Assembly (NCBI GenBank): GCA_030066085.1
Contig: JASJCI010000038.1
Span: forward strand, 1 to 64,000
DNA from: Gammaproteobacteria bacterium
Lineage (GTDB): Bacteria; Pseudomonadota; Gammaproteobacteria; GCA-001735895
Reading direction: 5' to 3'
Length of the DNA stretch: 64,000 bases
Shown: positions 16,517 through 25,200 of the stretch, one piece after another
How positions within the stretch are numbered: the first letter of the stretch is position 1
Layout of the letters: the number at the start of each line of letters is the position of its first letter
The notes under the pieces: generated by a model
Databases searched by the model: none
What the model was told of the DNA's origin: nothing
The model's input: the letters and a program-made list of their open reading frames with translations, nothing else
Program-made: the position numbers and the translations under genes

Positions 16517-17761
16517 TTGAAGGATTCCCCGCACATCGCCGTCGTCGGCGCCGGCATCGTCGGCCTGAGCTGCGCCCTGTGGCTGCAGAGGAAGGGCTTC
16601 ATGGTTACGCTGATCGACCCGGCCGAGCCGGGCAGCGGCACTTCGTCGGGTAATGCCTGCACCATCGCCGAGTACGGCTGCATGCCGGTCAACAGTCCCG
16701 ACCTGTTTCGTCGCCTGCCGCAGCTGCTGCTCTCGAGCGACAGCCCGCTGTCGCTGGACCTGCGCTATGCACTGTCCCATCCCGGCTGGATGCTGCAATT
16801 CCTGCTCAACTGTCGCGAAGCGAAAGTAGCGCGCATCACGCGCCTGCTCGGCAAACTGCTGGCGAAAACCAACGAGGGCCTCGACCCGCTGCTGGAGATG
16901 GCCGACGCGCAGGACCTCGTGCGCGCGTCGGGATTCCTGCGGCTGTACGCGACCGAGGCCGAATACCGCGCGGACCAGGCCGCCAACGAGATCCGCCGCG
17001 AACAGGGCAGCGAATTCGTCGAGGTCGACAGCGGCGAGATTCGCGACCTCGAGCCGAACCTGAAGATGGAATTCGCGCGCGGCGTGTTCTACGAGCACAT
17101 CCGCCAGACCATCAACCCGCACAGGTTGTGCCTGCGATACTTCGAGGCCTTTCGGCGCAACGGCGGCGACTACCGGCCACGACGCGCAAGCGCGATCGGA
17201 CATGCGCTGGACCAGGTCGAGGTCGAACTCGACGACGGCGACCGGGTCGGGGCCAACCGGGTGGTGATCGCCGCCGGCGCTTTTTCGAAGCAAATCGACG
17301 GTATCCCGGTGCAGCGCCTGCCGCTGGATACCGAGCGCGGCTACCACGTACATTACGACGGCCGGCAGTCGTTGCTGCAGCGGCCGGTGACCTGGCACAA
17401 GACCGGTTTTTACGCGGTTCCCACCGACGAGGGCATCCGCTGTGCCGGCACGGTCGAAATCGCCGGTTACCACGAGCGCAAGAATCCGCGTAACCTCGAC
17501 TACATCCAGCGCCACGCGCGGCAAATGCTCGACCTGCCGGAAACGCCGGACCGCGACTGGCTCGGCTTTCGCCCGACGCTGCCCGACTCGCTGCCGGTAA
17601 TCGGTTTCAGCACCGTTTCGGAGTACATCATCTACGCCTTCGGGCACCATCATCTCGGCCTGACGCTGGGCGGCATCACCGGCAAGCTGGTGGCGGAACT
17701 GGCAAACGGCGAGCAACCGAGCCACAATATCAAGCCCTTCCGGCCGGCCAGGTTTCTGTAA
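16517..17761 (+). CDS. DadA-like D-amino acid dehydrogenase/oxidase (FAD)
   Basis: A protein of 414 aa, TTG start. The N-terminus is the FAD-binding motif VVGAGIVGLSCALWLQRKG with GTSSGNACTIAEYG, typical for DadA. Near the C-terminus are DRDWLGFRPTLPDSLPVIG and GHHHLGLTLGGITGKL, both conserved in the D-amino acid dehydrogenase small-subunit family. It should deaminate a D-amino acid or N-substituted amino acid to the keto acid, passing electrons to the quinone pool at the membrane. It is followed within 2 nt by an SDR gene, and preceded by the DgcN-like gene. Confidence 0.88.
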   Translation: MKDSPHIAVVGAGIVGLSCALWLQRKGFMVTLIDPAEPGSGTSSGNACTIAEYGCMPVNSPDLFRRLPQLLLSSDSPLSLDLRYALSHPGWMLQFLLNCREAKVARITRLLGKLLAKTNEGLDPLLEMADAQDLVRASGFLRLYATEAEYRADQAANEIRREQGSEFVEVDSGEIRDLEPNLKMEFARGVFYEHIRQTINPHRLCLRYFEAFRRNGGDYRPRRASAIGHALDQVEVELDDGDRVGANRVVIAAGAFSKQIDGIPVQRLPLDTERGYHVHYDGRQSLLQRPVTWHKTGFYAVPTDEGIRCAGTVEIAGYHERKNPRNLDYIQRHARQMLDLPETPDRDWLGFRPTLPDSLPVIGFSTVSEYIIYAFGHHHLGLTLGGITGKLVAELANGEQPSHNIKPFRPARFL

Positions 17762-17763
17762 AC

Positions 17764-18528
17764 ATGCGTTTCGAAGACAAGAACGTGATCATCACCGGCG
17801 GCGTGGGCGGTATCGGCCAGGCGCTGGTCGAACTGTTTGCGCGCGAGGGTGCGCGGGTGCTGTTTGCCGATCGCAGCGCGGAAGACTGCGAAGATCTCGT
17901 GACCCGCCTGCACCGGCTGGGACTCGACGCCGAGTTCCTCAACGGCGACCTGCGGCAAAAGTCGCATTGCGAAGCCCTGGTAGCCGAAGCGGCCGATCGC
18001 CTCGGCGGCGTCGACATACTGCTGAATAACGCCGGCATCATCCCGCGCGGCACCATCGTCGAAACCAACGACGACATGTGGTTCAGCGCGCTCGACGTGA
18101 ACCTGACCGCGGCGTTTTTCCTGTGCCGCGCCGCCATTCCGCTGATGCGTGAAAAAGGCGGTGCGATCGTCAACACCTCGTCGACCTGGGGAGTTCATCC
18201 CGGTCCGGGCCACCTCGCCTACTGCACCAGCAAGGCGGCGCTCGCGGCCATGACCCGCTGTCTCGGCCGCGACCACGCGCCCGACGGCATCCGCGTCAAC
18301 GCGGTCTGCCCCAACGAGGTCGATACACCGATGTTGCGCAGCGGTTTTTTGCGGCGCGGGCTCAACCCGGACGACGCGATCGCCGAACTCGGCAAAACCG
18401 TGCCGCTCGGCCGCGTGGCGCAGCCCGCGGAGATCGCCGACGTCATCGCCTTTCTCGCCTCCGACGAAGCCCGCTACATCTGCGGCGAATGTGTCGAGGT
18501 GACCGGCGCCAAGCCGGTGTACGCCTGA
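17764..18528 (+). CDS. Short-chain dehydrogenase/reductase (classical SDR)
   Basis: A protein of 254 aa. NAD(P)-binding TGGVGGIG (residues 10-17), structural NNAG, catalytic Ser in NTSSTWG and Tyr/Lys in YCTSK are all present. Asp at the end of beta-2 (FADRS) suggests NAD preference. Starts 2 nt after the DadA-like stop and ends 3 nt before the next SDR, so the three genes are co-transcribed. It probably oxidises or reduces a hydroxyl/keto intermediate of the same catabolic route. The C-terminus (CGECVEVTGAKPVYA) is slightly unusual, but length is normal. Confidence 0.9.
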   Translation: MRFEDKNVIITGGVGGIGQALVELFAREGARVLFADRSAEDCEDLVTRLHRLGLDAEFLNGDLRQKSHCEALVAEAADRLGGVDILLNNAGIIPRGTIVETNDDMWFSALDVNLTAAFFLCRAAIPLMREKGGAIVNTSSTWGVHPGPGHLAYCTSKAALAAMTRCLGRDHAPDGIRVNAVCPNEVDTPMLRSGFLRRGLNPDDAIAELGKTVPLGRVAQPAEIADVIAFLASDEARYICGECVEVTGAKPVYA

Positions 18529-18531
18529 GCG

Positions 18532-19293
18532 GTGCGGTCGCTCGCGGGTAAACACGCCGTCGTCACCGGCGGCGGGCGCGGCATCGGCCTCGGCATCACG
18601 CAGGCACTGCAGGCCGCCGGCGCCAGTGTTTTCATCGTCCAGCGCAGGCCGCCGCCAGCGGAAGTCGCCGCGCAGCAGGGCATCCACTACATCGAAGCCG
18701 ATCTCGCCAGCACCGACGCGCTGGCCGGCATCGCCGAGCGCGTCGCGCAGATCACCGACAGGCTCGACCTGCTGGTCAACAACGCCGGCATCATGTTCGA
18801 GCGCAGGCTCGACGACATGCGCGCCGACGAGTGGAATCGCATGCTCGCGATCAACCTCACCGCACCGGTATTCCTGGCGCAGGCCCTGCTGCCCCTGTTA
18901 CGCGCGGCCGGCCGGGCCAGCATCGTCAACATCGGTTCGATCGAGGGCCTGGCCGCCAATCCCGAGCACAGCGCCTACTGCGCCAGCAAGGGCGCCATTC
19001 ACGCCCTGACCCGGGCGCTGGCGGTGGACCTCGGCAGCGACGGCATTCGCGTCAACGCCATCGCACCGGGCTGGATTCGCTCCGAGCTGTCCGACAATTA
19101 CATCGAGGCCCAGGACGACCCGCAGGCCGCGTGGCGGGGACTGACCGCGATGCACCCGGCCGGCCGGGTGGGCGACCCGGCCGATGTCGGCGCACTGGCG
19201 GTATACCTCGCCAGCGACGATTCGGCCTTCATGACCGGACAGGTGCTTGTCGTCGACGGTGGACGCACCAGCAAACTGCCCCTGCCGTTCTGA
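18532..19293 (+). CDS. Short-chain dehydrogenase/reductase (classical SDR)
   Basis: A protein of 253 aa with a GTG start 3 nt after the previous SDR. Motifs: TGGGRGIG near the N-terminus, NNAG, catalytic Ser in NIGSIEG, and YCASK. It ends VLVVDGGRTSKLPLPF, the usual SDR tail. It is only modestly similar by eye to the preceding SDR, so the pair probably performs two different steps or has different substrates. Last gene before a 253-bp gap and the ABC transporter operon. Confidence 0.9.
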   Translation: MRSLAGKHAVVTGGGRGIGLGITQALQAAGASVFIVQRRPPPAEVAAQQGIHYIEADLASTDALAGIAERVAQITDRLDLLVNNAGIMFERRLDDMRADEWNRMLAINLTAPVFLAQALLPLLRAAGRASIVNIGSIEGLAANPEHSAYCASKGAIHALTRALAVDLGSDGIRVNAIAPGWIRSELSDNYIEAQDDPQAAWRGLTAMHPAGRVGDPADVGALAVYLASDDSAFMTGQVLVVDGGRTSKLPLPF

Positions 19294-19417
19294 TGCAGTG
19301 AACGAGCACAGGGGCGTCGCGTTGCGCTCAGCCGAGCCGTCGGCGCGTCGGTCGCCCTGTTGCGCACACCGCGAATCTAACGGGCTTTCCAAAACCAGCC
19401 GTATTGGTTAAGGTATT

Positions 19418-19433
19418 CGCCCGGTTCCGGGCG
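19418..19433 (+). promoter_or_regulatory. Perfect GC hairpin in leader of amino-acid transporter
   Basis: CGCCCGG-TT-CCGGGCG, a 7-bp perfect stem, lies in the 253-bp spacer 19294-19546. A second weak repeat (AACCA...TGGTT) is at 19393-19409. It may end the SDR transcript or structure the transporter leader; no known riboswitch class was recognised. Confidence 0.35.
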
Positions 19434-19546
19434 GCGACACACGGCCCCCGGGCCCGTTTTCGAATAATACGGGTCGCATGAACTGCAACAACAAATAAAT
19501 CCAAGCATCCGGGTACAGAAAACATCCCGCAAACTCAGGAGGAACG

Positions 19547-20404
19547 ATGAAACAACCGATCAAATCACTGGCCGTCCTGGCCTCGTCAGCCGCACTGCTG
19601 TTCGCCAGCGGCGCCAGCCAGGCCGCCGGCCACTCGGGCCAGCAGTGCAGCAACGACGTCTGGAACAAGGTCATGCAGCGCGGCAAGATGGTCGTCGGCG
19701 TCAAGGCCGACTACAAGCCCTGGGGCTATCGCGATACCAGCGGCAATATCGTCGGCATGGAAGTCGACATGGCGCAGATTGCGGCCGACGCTATGGGCGT
19801 CGAGCTCGAGGTGGTCGCGGTGCAGTCGTCCAACCGCATGCAGTTCCTCGAGAACGGCAAGATCGACATGATGATCGCGACCATGTCGGATCGTCCCGAC
19901 CGGCGCAAGATCGTCGGCATTACGCAGCCGAACTATTACACCTCGGGCACCAATATCATGTCGCCCAAGGCGCTCGGCCTGACGAAATGGACCGATCTCA
20001 GCGGCAAGCCGGTGTGCGGCAAGCAGGGCGCGTTCTACAACAAGATCGTCACCGATCGTTACGACGCCAAGGTCATCGCCTTCACCGGCAACGCCGAGGC
20101 CAAGCAGGCGCTGCGCGACAAGAAGTGCATCGCCTGGGTCTACGACGATTCGTCGATCATGTCTGACCTGTCCTCGGGCAACTGGGACGACTTCGAAATG
20201 CCGCTCGCGAGCGAAGACGACAATCCCTGGGGCCTGGCGGTACCACTGGCCGAGAAAGACTGCATCTTCGGTAACTTCATGTCCGGCCTGACCTACAACC
20301 TGCACCAGTCCGGCAAGCTGATCGAGCTGGAGAAGAAGTGGGGTATTCAGCCGACGCAGTACCTGAAGGACAAGAACGAGCGTTTCGCCGACTGGATCCA
20401 GTAA
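19547..20404 (+). CDS. Amino-acid ABC transporter, periplasmic binding protein
   Basis: A protein of 285 aa with an AGGAGGA RBS. The signal peptide is about residues 1-26 (LLFASGASQAAGHS). The mature part shows family 3 binding-protein text: KMVVGVKADYKPWGY, DTSGNIVGMEVDMAQIAADAMG and MIATMSDRPDRRKIVGITQPNYY. It captures a polar amino acid or related amine in the periplasm for the two permeases and ATPase that follow. A 64-nt gap to the first permease contains a GC-rich imperfect repeat (CCGGCCGGGCCATCCGGCCGG at about 20428-20448) that may tune expression of the downstream genes. Confidence 0.92.
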   Translation: MKQPIKSLAVLASSAALLFASGASQAAGHSGQQCSNDVWNKVMQRGKMVVGVKADYKPWGYRDTSGNIVGMEVDMAQIAADAMGVELEVVAVQSSNRMQFLENGKIDMMIATMSDRPDRRKIVGITQPNYYTSGTNIMSPKALGLTKWTDLSGKPVCGKQGAFYNKIVTDRYDAKVIAFTGNAEAKQALRDKKCIAWVYDDSSIMSDLSSGNWDDFEMPLASEDDNPWGLAVPLAEKDCIFGNFMSGLTYNLHQSGKLIELEKKWGIQPTQYLKDKNERFADWIQ

Positions 20405-20468
20405 GCTGACACTCCGCTGCTGAAACGCCGGCCGGGCCATCCGGCCGGCGATTTCGGCGACCTCGTTA

Positions 20469-21221
20469 GTGAACGCATTCCAGCAATACTTCTACGACCT
20501 GGCGCAGGAATACCCGCGCTGGAATTTCATTTATTTCTACGACCCGTCGCAAACCGAGCGCGTCATCGACGGCCTCGGCATGACCGTGCAGCTGTCGGTG
20601 ATCTGCGTGATCTGCAGCGTCATCATCGGCGTCATCGGCGCGTGGATCCAGGGCGCGCACTCGGCGCTGGCGCGCAACCTGATGCAGGGGTACATCCAGT
20701 TCTTCCGCAACACGCCGCCGCTGATCCAGCTGATGTTCTTCTACTTCGCGCTGGGCCAGTTCACGCCAACCTACTCGCCCGACGGCTGGCTCGAGGTGCC
20801 GATCATTTCCAACGTCGGCTGGGCCATTATTTCACTGTCGTTTTTCGCCGGCGCGTTCAACGTCGAGATTTTCCGCGCCGGCATCGAGGCGGTGCCCGAG
20901 TCCACCCGCGAGGCGGCCGAGGCGCTCGGCATGAACCGCCTGCAGATCTACATCTACGTCGTGCTGCCGCTGGCGTTTCGCGTCAGCCTGCCGGCGCTCA
21001 ACAACAACCTGGTCAACCTGGTCAAGACCACCACGCAGGCGATCGCGATCGCCGTGCCCGAGCTGCTCTACCAGATGATCAGCATCTACAACGATTATTC
21101 GACCGCGCAGTACGCCTGCATGCTGTTCATGTTCATCGCCTACATCGTGCTGGTCGGCATCCTGGTGTTCGGCATGCACCGCTGGGAACGCGCGCTTAAA
21201 ATTCCGGGGTACGGCACGTGA
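20469..21221 (+). CDS. Amino-acid ABC transporter permease (HisMQ type)
   Basis: A protein of 250 aa with a GTG start. Five hydrophobic segments and the EAAEALGMNRLQIYIYVVLPLAF loop (EAA motif, here split by the usual G) mark an inner-membrane permease of the polar amino-acid family. GMTVQLSVICVICSVIIGVIG is the first conserved helix. It pairs with the overlapping second permease gene (GTGA, 4-nt overlap). Together with the ATPase they form the importer for the ligand of the upstream binding protein. Confidence 0.92.
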   Translation: MNAFQQYFYDLAQEYPRWNFIYFYDPSQTERVIDGLGMTVQLSVICVICSVIIGVIGAWIQGAHSALARNLMQGYIQFFRNTPPLIQLMFFYFALGQFTPTYSPDGWLEVPIISNVGWAIISLSFFAGAFNVEIFRAGIEAVPESTREAAEALGMNRLQIYIYVVLPLAFRVSLPALNNNLVNLVKTTTQAIAIAVPELLYQMISIYNDYSTAQYACMLFMFIAYIVLVGILVFGMHRWERALKIPGYGT

Positions 21222-22114
21222 AACCCGGCAACCGACAAAAACGGATCCTGCAGGGATCGACCGACCTGGCGGTGCTGAAGCCGTTCCGCTATTCCGCCGC
21301 CGGTGGCGCGTACGACCTGCAGTTCAGCCGCTGGCTGGCGGATTTTTCGCCGTGGCACCTGTTGCTGCTGATGCTCGCGGCCTGCCTGTGGCCGGGCATC
21401 GTGCTGGCGCAGAGCGGTTACACCACGGCGCAGGCCATGGACGCGCTGTGGCGCTGGCTGCCGTTCCTGGTCAGCAAGGGTTTCCTGCTCAACCTGATCG
21501 TCAGTTTCCTCACCATGCTGATCGGCACCCTGGCGGGCGTGCTACTGGGACTGGGGCAGATATCACCATTGCGCCCGCTGGCACGGCTGTGCTGGTTCCT
21601 GACCCAGCTGTTCCGCAACTCGCCGTGGCTGGTGCTGCTGTTCATCGTGATGCTGTCCTTCCCGTTCGAAATCACGATCGGCGACACGGTTTACCCGATT
21701 CCGGACTGGATCAAGGCGGTATTCGGGCTGGCGCTACCGATCATGGCCAACATCTCCGAGATTGTACGCGGTGCGATCCAGTCGGTGCCGACCGGCCAGT
21801 GGGAAGCGGCCGAATCGCTGGCCTACACCCGTCAGCAGACGCTGTGGCTGGTGATCCTGCCGCAGTGTTTCAAGCGCATGATCCCGCCGTGGATGAACTG
21901 GTACGCGATCCTGACCATGGCCACGCCGCTGATCTCGCTGCTCGGCGTCGAGGAGATCGTGACCCTGTCGCGCCAGGCGATGGAAGCCGAGGACAATCAC
22001 CCCGAGCTGCTGGTGCCGTTTTTCGGCTTCGCGCTGGTGATCTTTTTTGCCTACTGTTACCCCATCGCGCGCTACACGCTGAGGCTGGAAAAGCGCTTCG
22101 CGGTCAAGGGCTAA
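21218..22114 (+). CDS. Amino-acid ABC transporter permease (HisMQ type)
   Basis: A protein of 298 aa starting at GTG 21218 inside the stop of the previous permease. It has a longer N-terminal cytoplasmic stretch (~45 residues) than its partner, then five or six membrane helices, FFRNSPWLVLL-type text (LFRNSPWLVLLFIVML) and the EAAESLAYTRQQTLWLVILP loop that docks with the ATPase. This long form is the usual second subunit in GltJ/AapQM-like systems. Co-transcribed with the ATPase gene 16 nt downstream. Confidence 0.92.
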   Translation: MKPGNRQKRILQGSTDLAVLKPFRYSAAGGAYDLQFSRWLADFSPWHLLLLMLAACLWPGIVLAQSGYTTAQAMDALWRWLPFLVSKGFLLNLIVSFLTMLIGTLAGVLLGLGQISPLRPLARLCWFLTQLFRNSPWLVLLFIVMLSFPFEITIGDTVYPIPDWIKAVFGLALPIMANISEIVRGAIQSVPTGQWEAAESLAYTRQQTLWLVILPQCFKRMIPPWMNWYAILTMATPLISLLGVEEIVTLSRQAMEAEDNHPELLVPFFGFALVIFFAYCYPIARYTLRLEKRFAVKG

Positions 22115-22130
22115 CCCGGGAGCAATCGAC

Positions 22131-22886
22131 ATGACCGATACAGGCTGGACCCCCGATCAACCCCTGGTATCCATCCGGGACGTGCACAAGTCCTTCGGCG
22201 AGCTCGAGGTACTCAAGGGCGTTTCGCTCGACGTCATGAAGGGCGAGGTGATCTGCGTCATCGGCCCGTCGGGCTCGGGCAAGTCGACCCTGATCCGCTG
22301 CGTCAACGCGCTCAACCCGATCAACAGCGGATCGATCCTGGTCGAGGGCCAGGAAGTGAACGATCCACATCTCGACAAGCTCGAGCTGCGCAAGAAGGTC
22401 GGCATGGTGTTTCAGCAGTACAACCTGTTCCCGCACAAGACCGCGCTGGAAAACATCATGATGGCGCCGCTCAAGGTCCTCAAGCAGCCGCGCGAGGAAG
22501 TCGAGGAACGGTCGAGGGCGCTGATCAAGCGAGTCAACCTGGTCGGCAAGGAGAACAACTACCCCGGCGAACTGTCGGGCGGCCAGCAGCAGCGGGTCGC
22601 GATCGCGCGATCGCTGGCGATGGACCCGGACGTGATGCTGTTCGACGAGGTTACCGCGGCGCTGGACCCGGAAACGGTCAACGAAGTGCTGCTCGCGATC
22701 AAGGACCTGGCGCAACGCGGTATGACCTGTATCCTCGTGACCCACGAAATGGGCTTTGCGCGCGAGGTGGCCGATCATATCTATTTCACCGACCGCGGCA
22801 TCATCGTCGAACACGGGCCGCCGGCTACTTTCTTTTCCGACGCGAAGGATCCGCGCACGAAGGAATTCCTGAGCCAGATCCTGTAG
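22131..22886 (+). CDS. Amino-acid ABC transporter ATP-binding protein
   Basis: A protein of 251 aa. Walker A GPSGSGKST, Q-loop VFQQYNLFPHKT, signature LSGGQQQR, Walker B VMLFDEVTAALD and H-loop VTHE are all intact, as in GlnQ/HisP/ArtP. It powers the two upstream permeases. The usual Walker B 'DEPTSALD' reads DEVTAALD here, a variant that is common in this subfamily. Last gene of the operon; a GC hairpin (22888-22907) follows, without a U-tract. Confidence 0.93.
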   Translation: MTDTGWTPDQPLVSIRDVHKSFGELEVLKGVSLDVMKGEVICVIGPSGSGKSTLIRCVNALNPINSGSILVEGQEVNDPHLDKLELRKKVGMVFQQYNLFPHKTALENIMMAPLKVLKQPREEVEERSRALIKRVNLVGKENNYPGELSGGQQQRVAIARSLAMDPDVMLFDEVTAALDPETVNEVLLAIKDLAQRGMTCILVTHEMGFAREVADHIYFTDRGIIVEHGPPATFFSDAKDPRTKEFLSQIL

Positions 22887-22940
22887 CCGGTAATCGCCTT
22901 ACCCGGCAACGACACAAAGTTACGTCACTGCGGGCGCGGT

Positions 22941-22969
22941 GAAACAATCCGCGAACAAGCGCGTATAAT
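22941..22969 (+). promoter_or_regulatory. Candidate promoter for aminotransferase-BKACE operon
   Basis: TATAAT at 22964-22969 is a consensus -10 box. GAAACA at 22941-22946 with a 17-bp spacer is a weak -35. The predicted start is ~48 bp before the aminotransferase ATG. Confidence 0.45.
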
Positions 22970-23023
22970 TCCCCATAACTGCCAACGAACAGATCCCCCG
23001 GGTCAGAAACCGATCACCCCATC

Positions 23024-24352
23024 ATGAGCAACGTATTTCCGCGCAACTGCAAGAGCAAACTGCCGCTCGCCGTCCAGGGTGACGGCGTCTACCTGATCGA
23101 CAGCGCCGGCAAACACTACCTCGACGCCTCGGGCGGCGCGGCGGTGTCTTGCCTGGGCCACAGCGACGCACGTGTGGTCGAGGCGATCAAGACCCAGCTC
23201 GACCGGCTCGAATTCGCCCACACCGGCTTTTTCAGCAGCGTGCCGGCGGAAGCGCTGGCGGAACTGCTGATCAAGGAAGCGCCGGGGTCACTGGACCGGG
23301 TTTACTTCGTCTCCGGCGGCTCGGAAGCGGTCGAGGCCGCGATCAAGCTCGCGCGGCAGTATTTTCTCGAGATCGGCGAGCCCACACGGCATCGCGTGAT
23401 CGCGCGGCGCCAGTCCTATCACGGCAACACGCTGGGCGCGCTCGCCGCGGGCGGCAACCAGTGGCGACGCGAGCCCTTCGCGCCGCTGATGATCGAGACC
23501 TCGCACATCTCGCCCTGTTACACCTACCGCGGCCAGGAAAAAGACGAATCCGAGTTCGCTTACGGCCAGCGCGTGGCGAACGAGCTCGAGGCCGAAATTC
23601 AGCGCGCCGGCGCCGACGAGGTCATGGCGTTCATCGCCGAACCGGTGGTCGGCGCAACGCTGGGCGCAGTGCCGGCGGTAGAAGGATATTTCAAACGCAT
23701 TCGCGAGATCTGCGACCAGTACGGCGTGCTGCTGATACTCGACGAAGTCATGTGCGGCATGGGCCGTACCGGCAGCCTTTACGCCTGCGACCAGGATGGC
23801 ATCGCGCCCGACATCATGACGATTGCCAAGGGTCTCGGCGCCGGCTACCAGCCGATCGGTGCGATGTTGTGCACCGACACGATTTACCGCGCGATCGAAA
23901 AGGGCTCCGGTTTTTTTCAGCATGGCCATACCTATCTCGGTCACCCGGTAGCCTGCGCCGCCGCGCTCGCGGTGATCATGGAAATCCTCGAGCGCCGGCT
24001 GCTCGATCGCGTGCTGAGCCAGGGGGTGCAACTGCGCAAGGCGCTGGAAGAAAAATTCGGTGAACACCCGAACATCGGTGACATCCGCGGGCGCGGCCTG
24101 TTCTTCGGCATGGAGTTCGTGCGCGAGCGCAAGAGCAAGGCCCCCTTTCCGCCGCAACTCGGCTTCAACAAGCACTTCAAGCAGCACGCGTTCAAGGCCG
24201 GGCTGATCTGTTACCCGATGGGCGGCACGATCGACGGCCAGCAGGGCGACCACGTGCTGCTGGCGCCACCGTTCACGATCGACATCGGCCATATCGACGA
24301 AATCGTGACCAAGCTGGACAAGGCACTCAAGGCCACCCTGCGCTCGATCTGA
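23024..24352 (+). CDS. Class III PLP-dependent aminotransferase
   Basis: A protein of 442 aa. The PLP-site motifs are VYFVSGGSEAVEAAIKLARQYF, ILDEVMCGMGRTG (Asp contacting the pyridine N) and TIAKGLGAGYQP with the Schiff-base Lys. Length and motifs match omega-amino acid:pyruvate or acetylornithine-type transaminases. It probably removes an omega- or beta-amino group. The stop TGA overlaps the ATG of the BKACE gene by one base, implying coupled translation and consecutive steps in one pathway. Confidence 0.92.
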   Translation: MSNVFPRNCKSKLPLAVQGDGVYLIDSAGKHYLDASGGAAVSCLGHSDARVVEAIKTQLDRLEFAHTGFFSSVPAEALAELLIKEAPGSLDRVYFVSGGSEAVEAAIKLARQYFLEIGEPTRHRVIARRQSYHGNTLGALAAGGNQWRREPFAPLMIETSHISPCYTYRGQEKDESEFAYGQRVANELEAEIQRAGADEVMAFIAEPVVGATLGAVPAVEGYFKRIREICDQYGVLLILDEVMCGMGRTGSLYACDQDGIAPDIMTIAKGLGAGYQPIGAMLCTDTIYRAIEKGSGFFQHGHTYLGHPVACAAALAVIMEILERRLLDRVLSQGVQLRKALEEKFGEHPNIGDIRGRGLFFGMEFVRERKSKAPFPPQLGFNKHFKQHAFKAGLICYPMGGTIDGQQGDHVLLAPPFTIDIGHIDEIVTKLDKALKATLRSI

Positions 24353-25200
24353 TGTCGACCGCGATCATCATGGCGGCGCCCAACGGCGCGCGCAAGACCG
24401 GCCGCGATCACCCCAACCTGCCAGTGTCGATCGAGGCCACGGCAACCGAGGCGGCGGCCTGCCACGCGGCCGGTGCCAGCATCCTGCATGCCCATGTGCG
24501 TGGCCAACAGGACGAGCACGTGCTCGATGCGGGTCTCTACCGGGAACTGCTGGACGAGATGGCGCGACGCGTACCCGGCATGCTGGTGCAGATTACCTCG
24601 GAGGCGGTCGGGCGCTATGCACCGGCGGAACAGGTCGCGGTGGTGAAGGCGGTCAGACCGCGCATGGCCAGCATGTGCCTGCGAGAAATTACCGCCATGT
24701 TCACCGAAACCGACCGCGCGCGCGATTTTTTTGCCTGGTGCGACGACCACGCGGTGCACCTGCAGCACATCCTGTTTTCGGCCGACGAACTGCGGCATTT
24801 TCTCGCTTACCGCGAGCGCGGCATCGTGCCCGAATCGCAGCGCTGCCTGATGCTGGTGCTGGGACGCTACAGCGCGAACCAGGAATCCGACCCCGCCGAC
24901 CTGGATCCTTTCCTGCGGCACGACCTCGGCGAATTCGACTGGTTTACCTGCGCCTTTGGCAAGCGCGAACAGGACTGTGCCTTGTACGCCATCGAACGCG
25001 GCGGCAATGCCCGCGTGGGTTTCGAAAACAATCTCTACCTGCCCGACGGCAGCCGCGCGCACAGCAGCGCGGCGCTGGTCGCGAGCCTGGTCGAACGCCT
25101 GCGTGAACAGGGTATCGCGATCGCCGACGGCGACAGCGTGCGTCAGCGTCTCGGCGTGCGCAGCGCCCAGGCCAGCAGCGCGGTCGAAAATACGCAGTAA
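24352..25200 (+). CDS. BKACE family beta-keto acid cleavage enzyme
   Basis: A protein of 282 aa of the former DUF849 family (3-keto-5-aminohexanoate cleavage, Kce). The zinc ligands HAHVR (H48-x-H50) and the late VGFENN (Glu) are present, along with N-terminal AAPNGARKT. The family condenses a beta-keto acid with acetyl-CoA and releases acetoacetate plus a new acyl-CoA. Coupled to an aminotransferase, the likely substrate is the keto acid produced from a beta-amino or omega-amino acid; which one is not visible. Its 3' end overlaps the convergent MFS gene by 58 bp. Confidence 0.87.
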   Translation: MSTAIIMAAPNGARKTGRDHPNLPVSIEATATEAAACHAAGASILHAHVRGQQDEHVLDAGLYRELLDEMARRVPGMLVQITSEAVGRYAPAEQVAVVKAVRPRMASMCLREITAMFTETDRARDFFAWCDDHAVHLQHILFSADELRHFLAYRERGIVPESQRCLMLVLGRYSANQESDPADLDPFLRHDLGEFDWFTCAFGKREQDCALYAIERGGNARVGFENNLYLPDGSRAHSSAALVASLVERLREQGIAIADGDSVRQRLGVRSAQASSAVENTQ

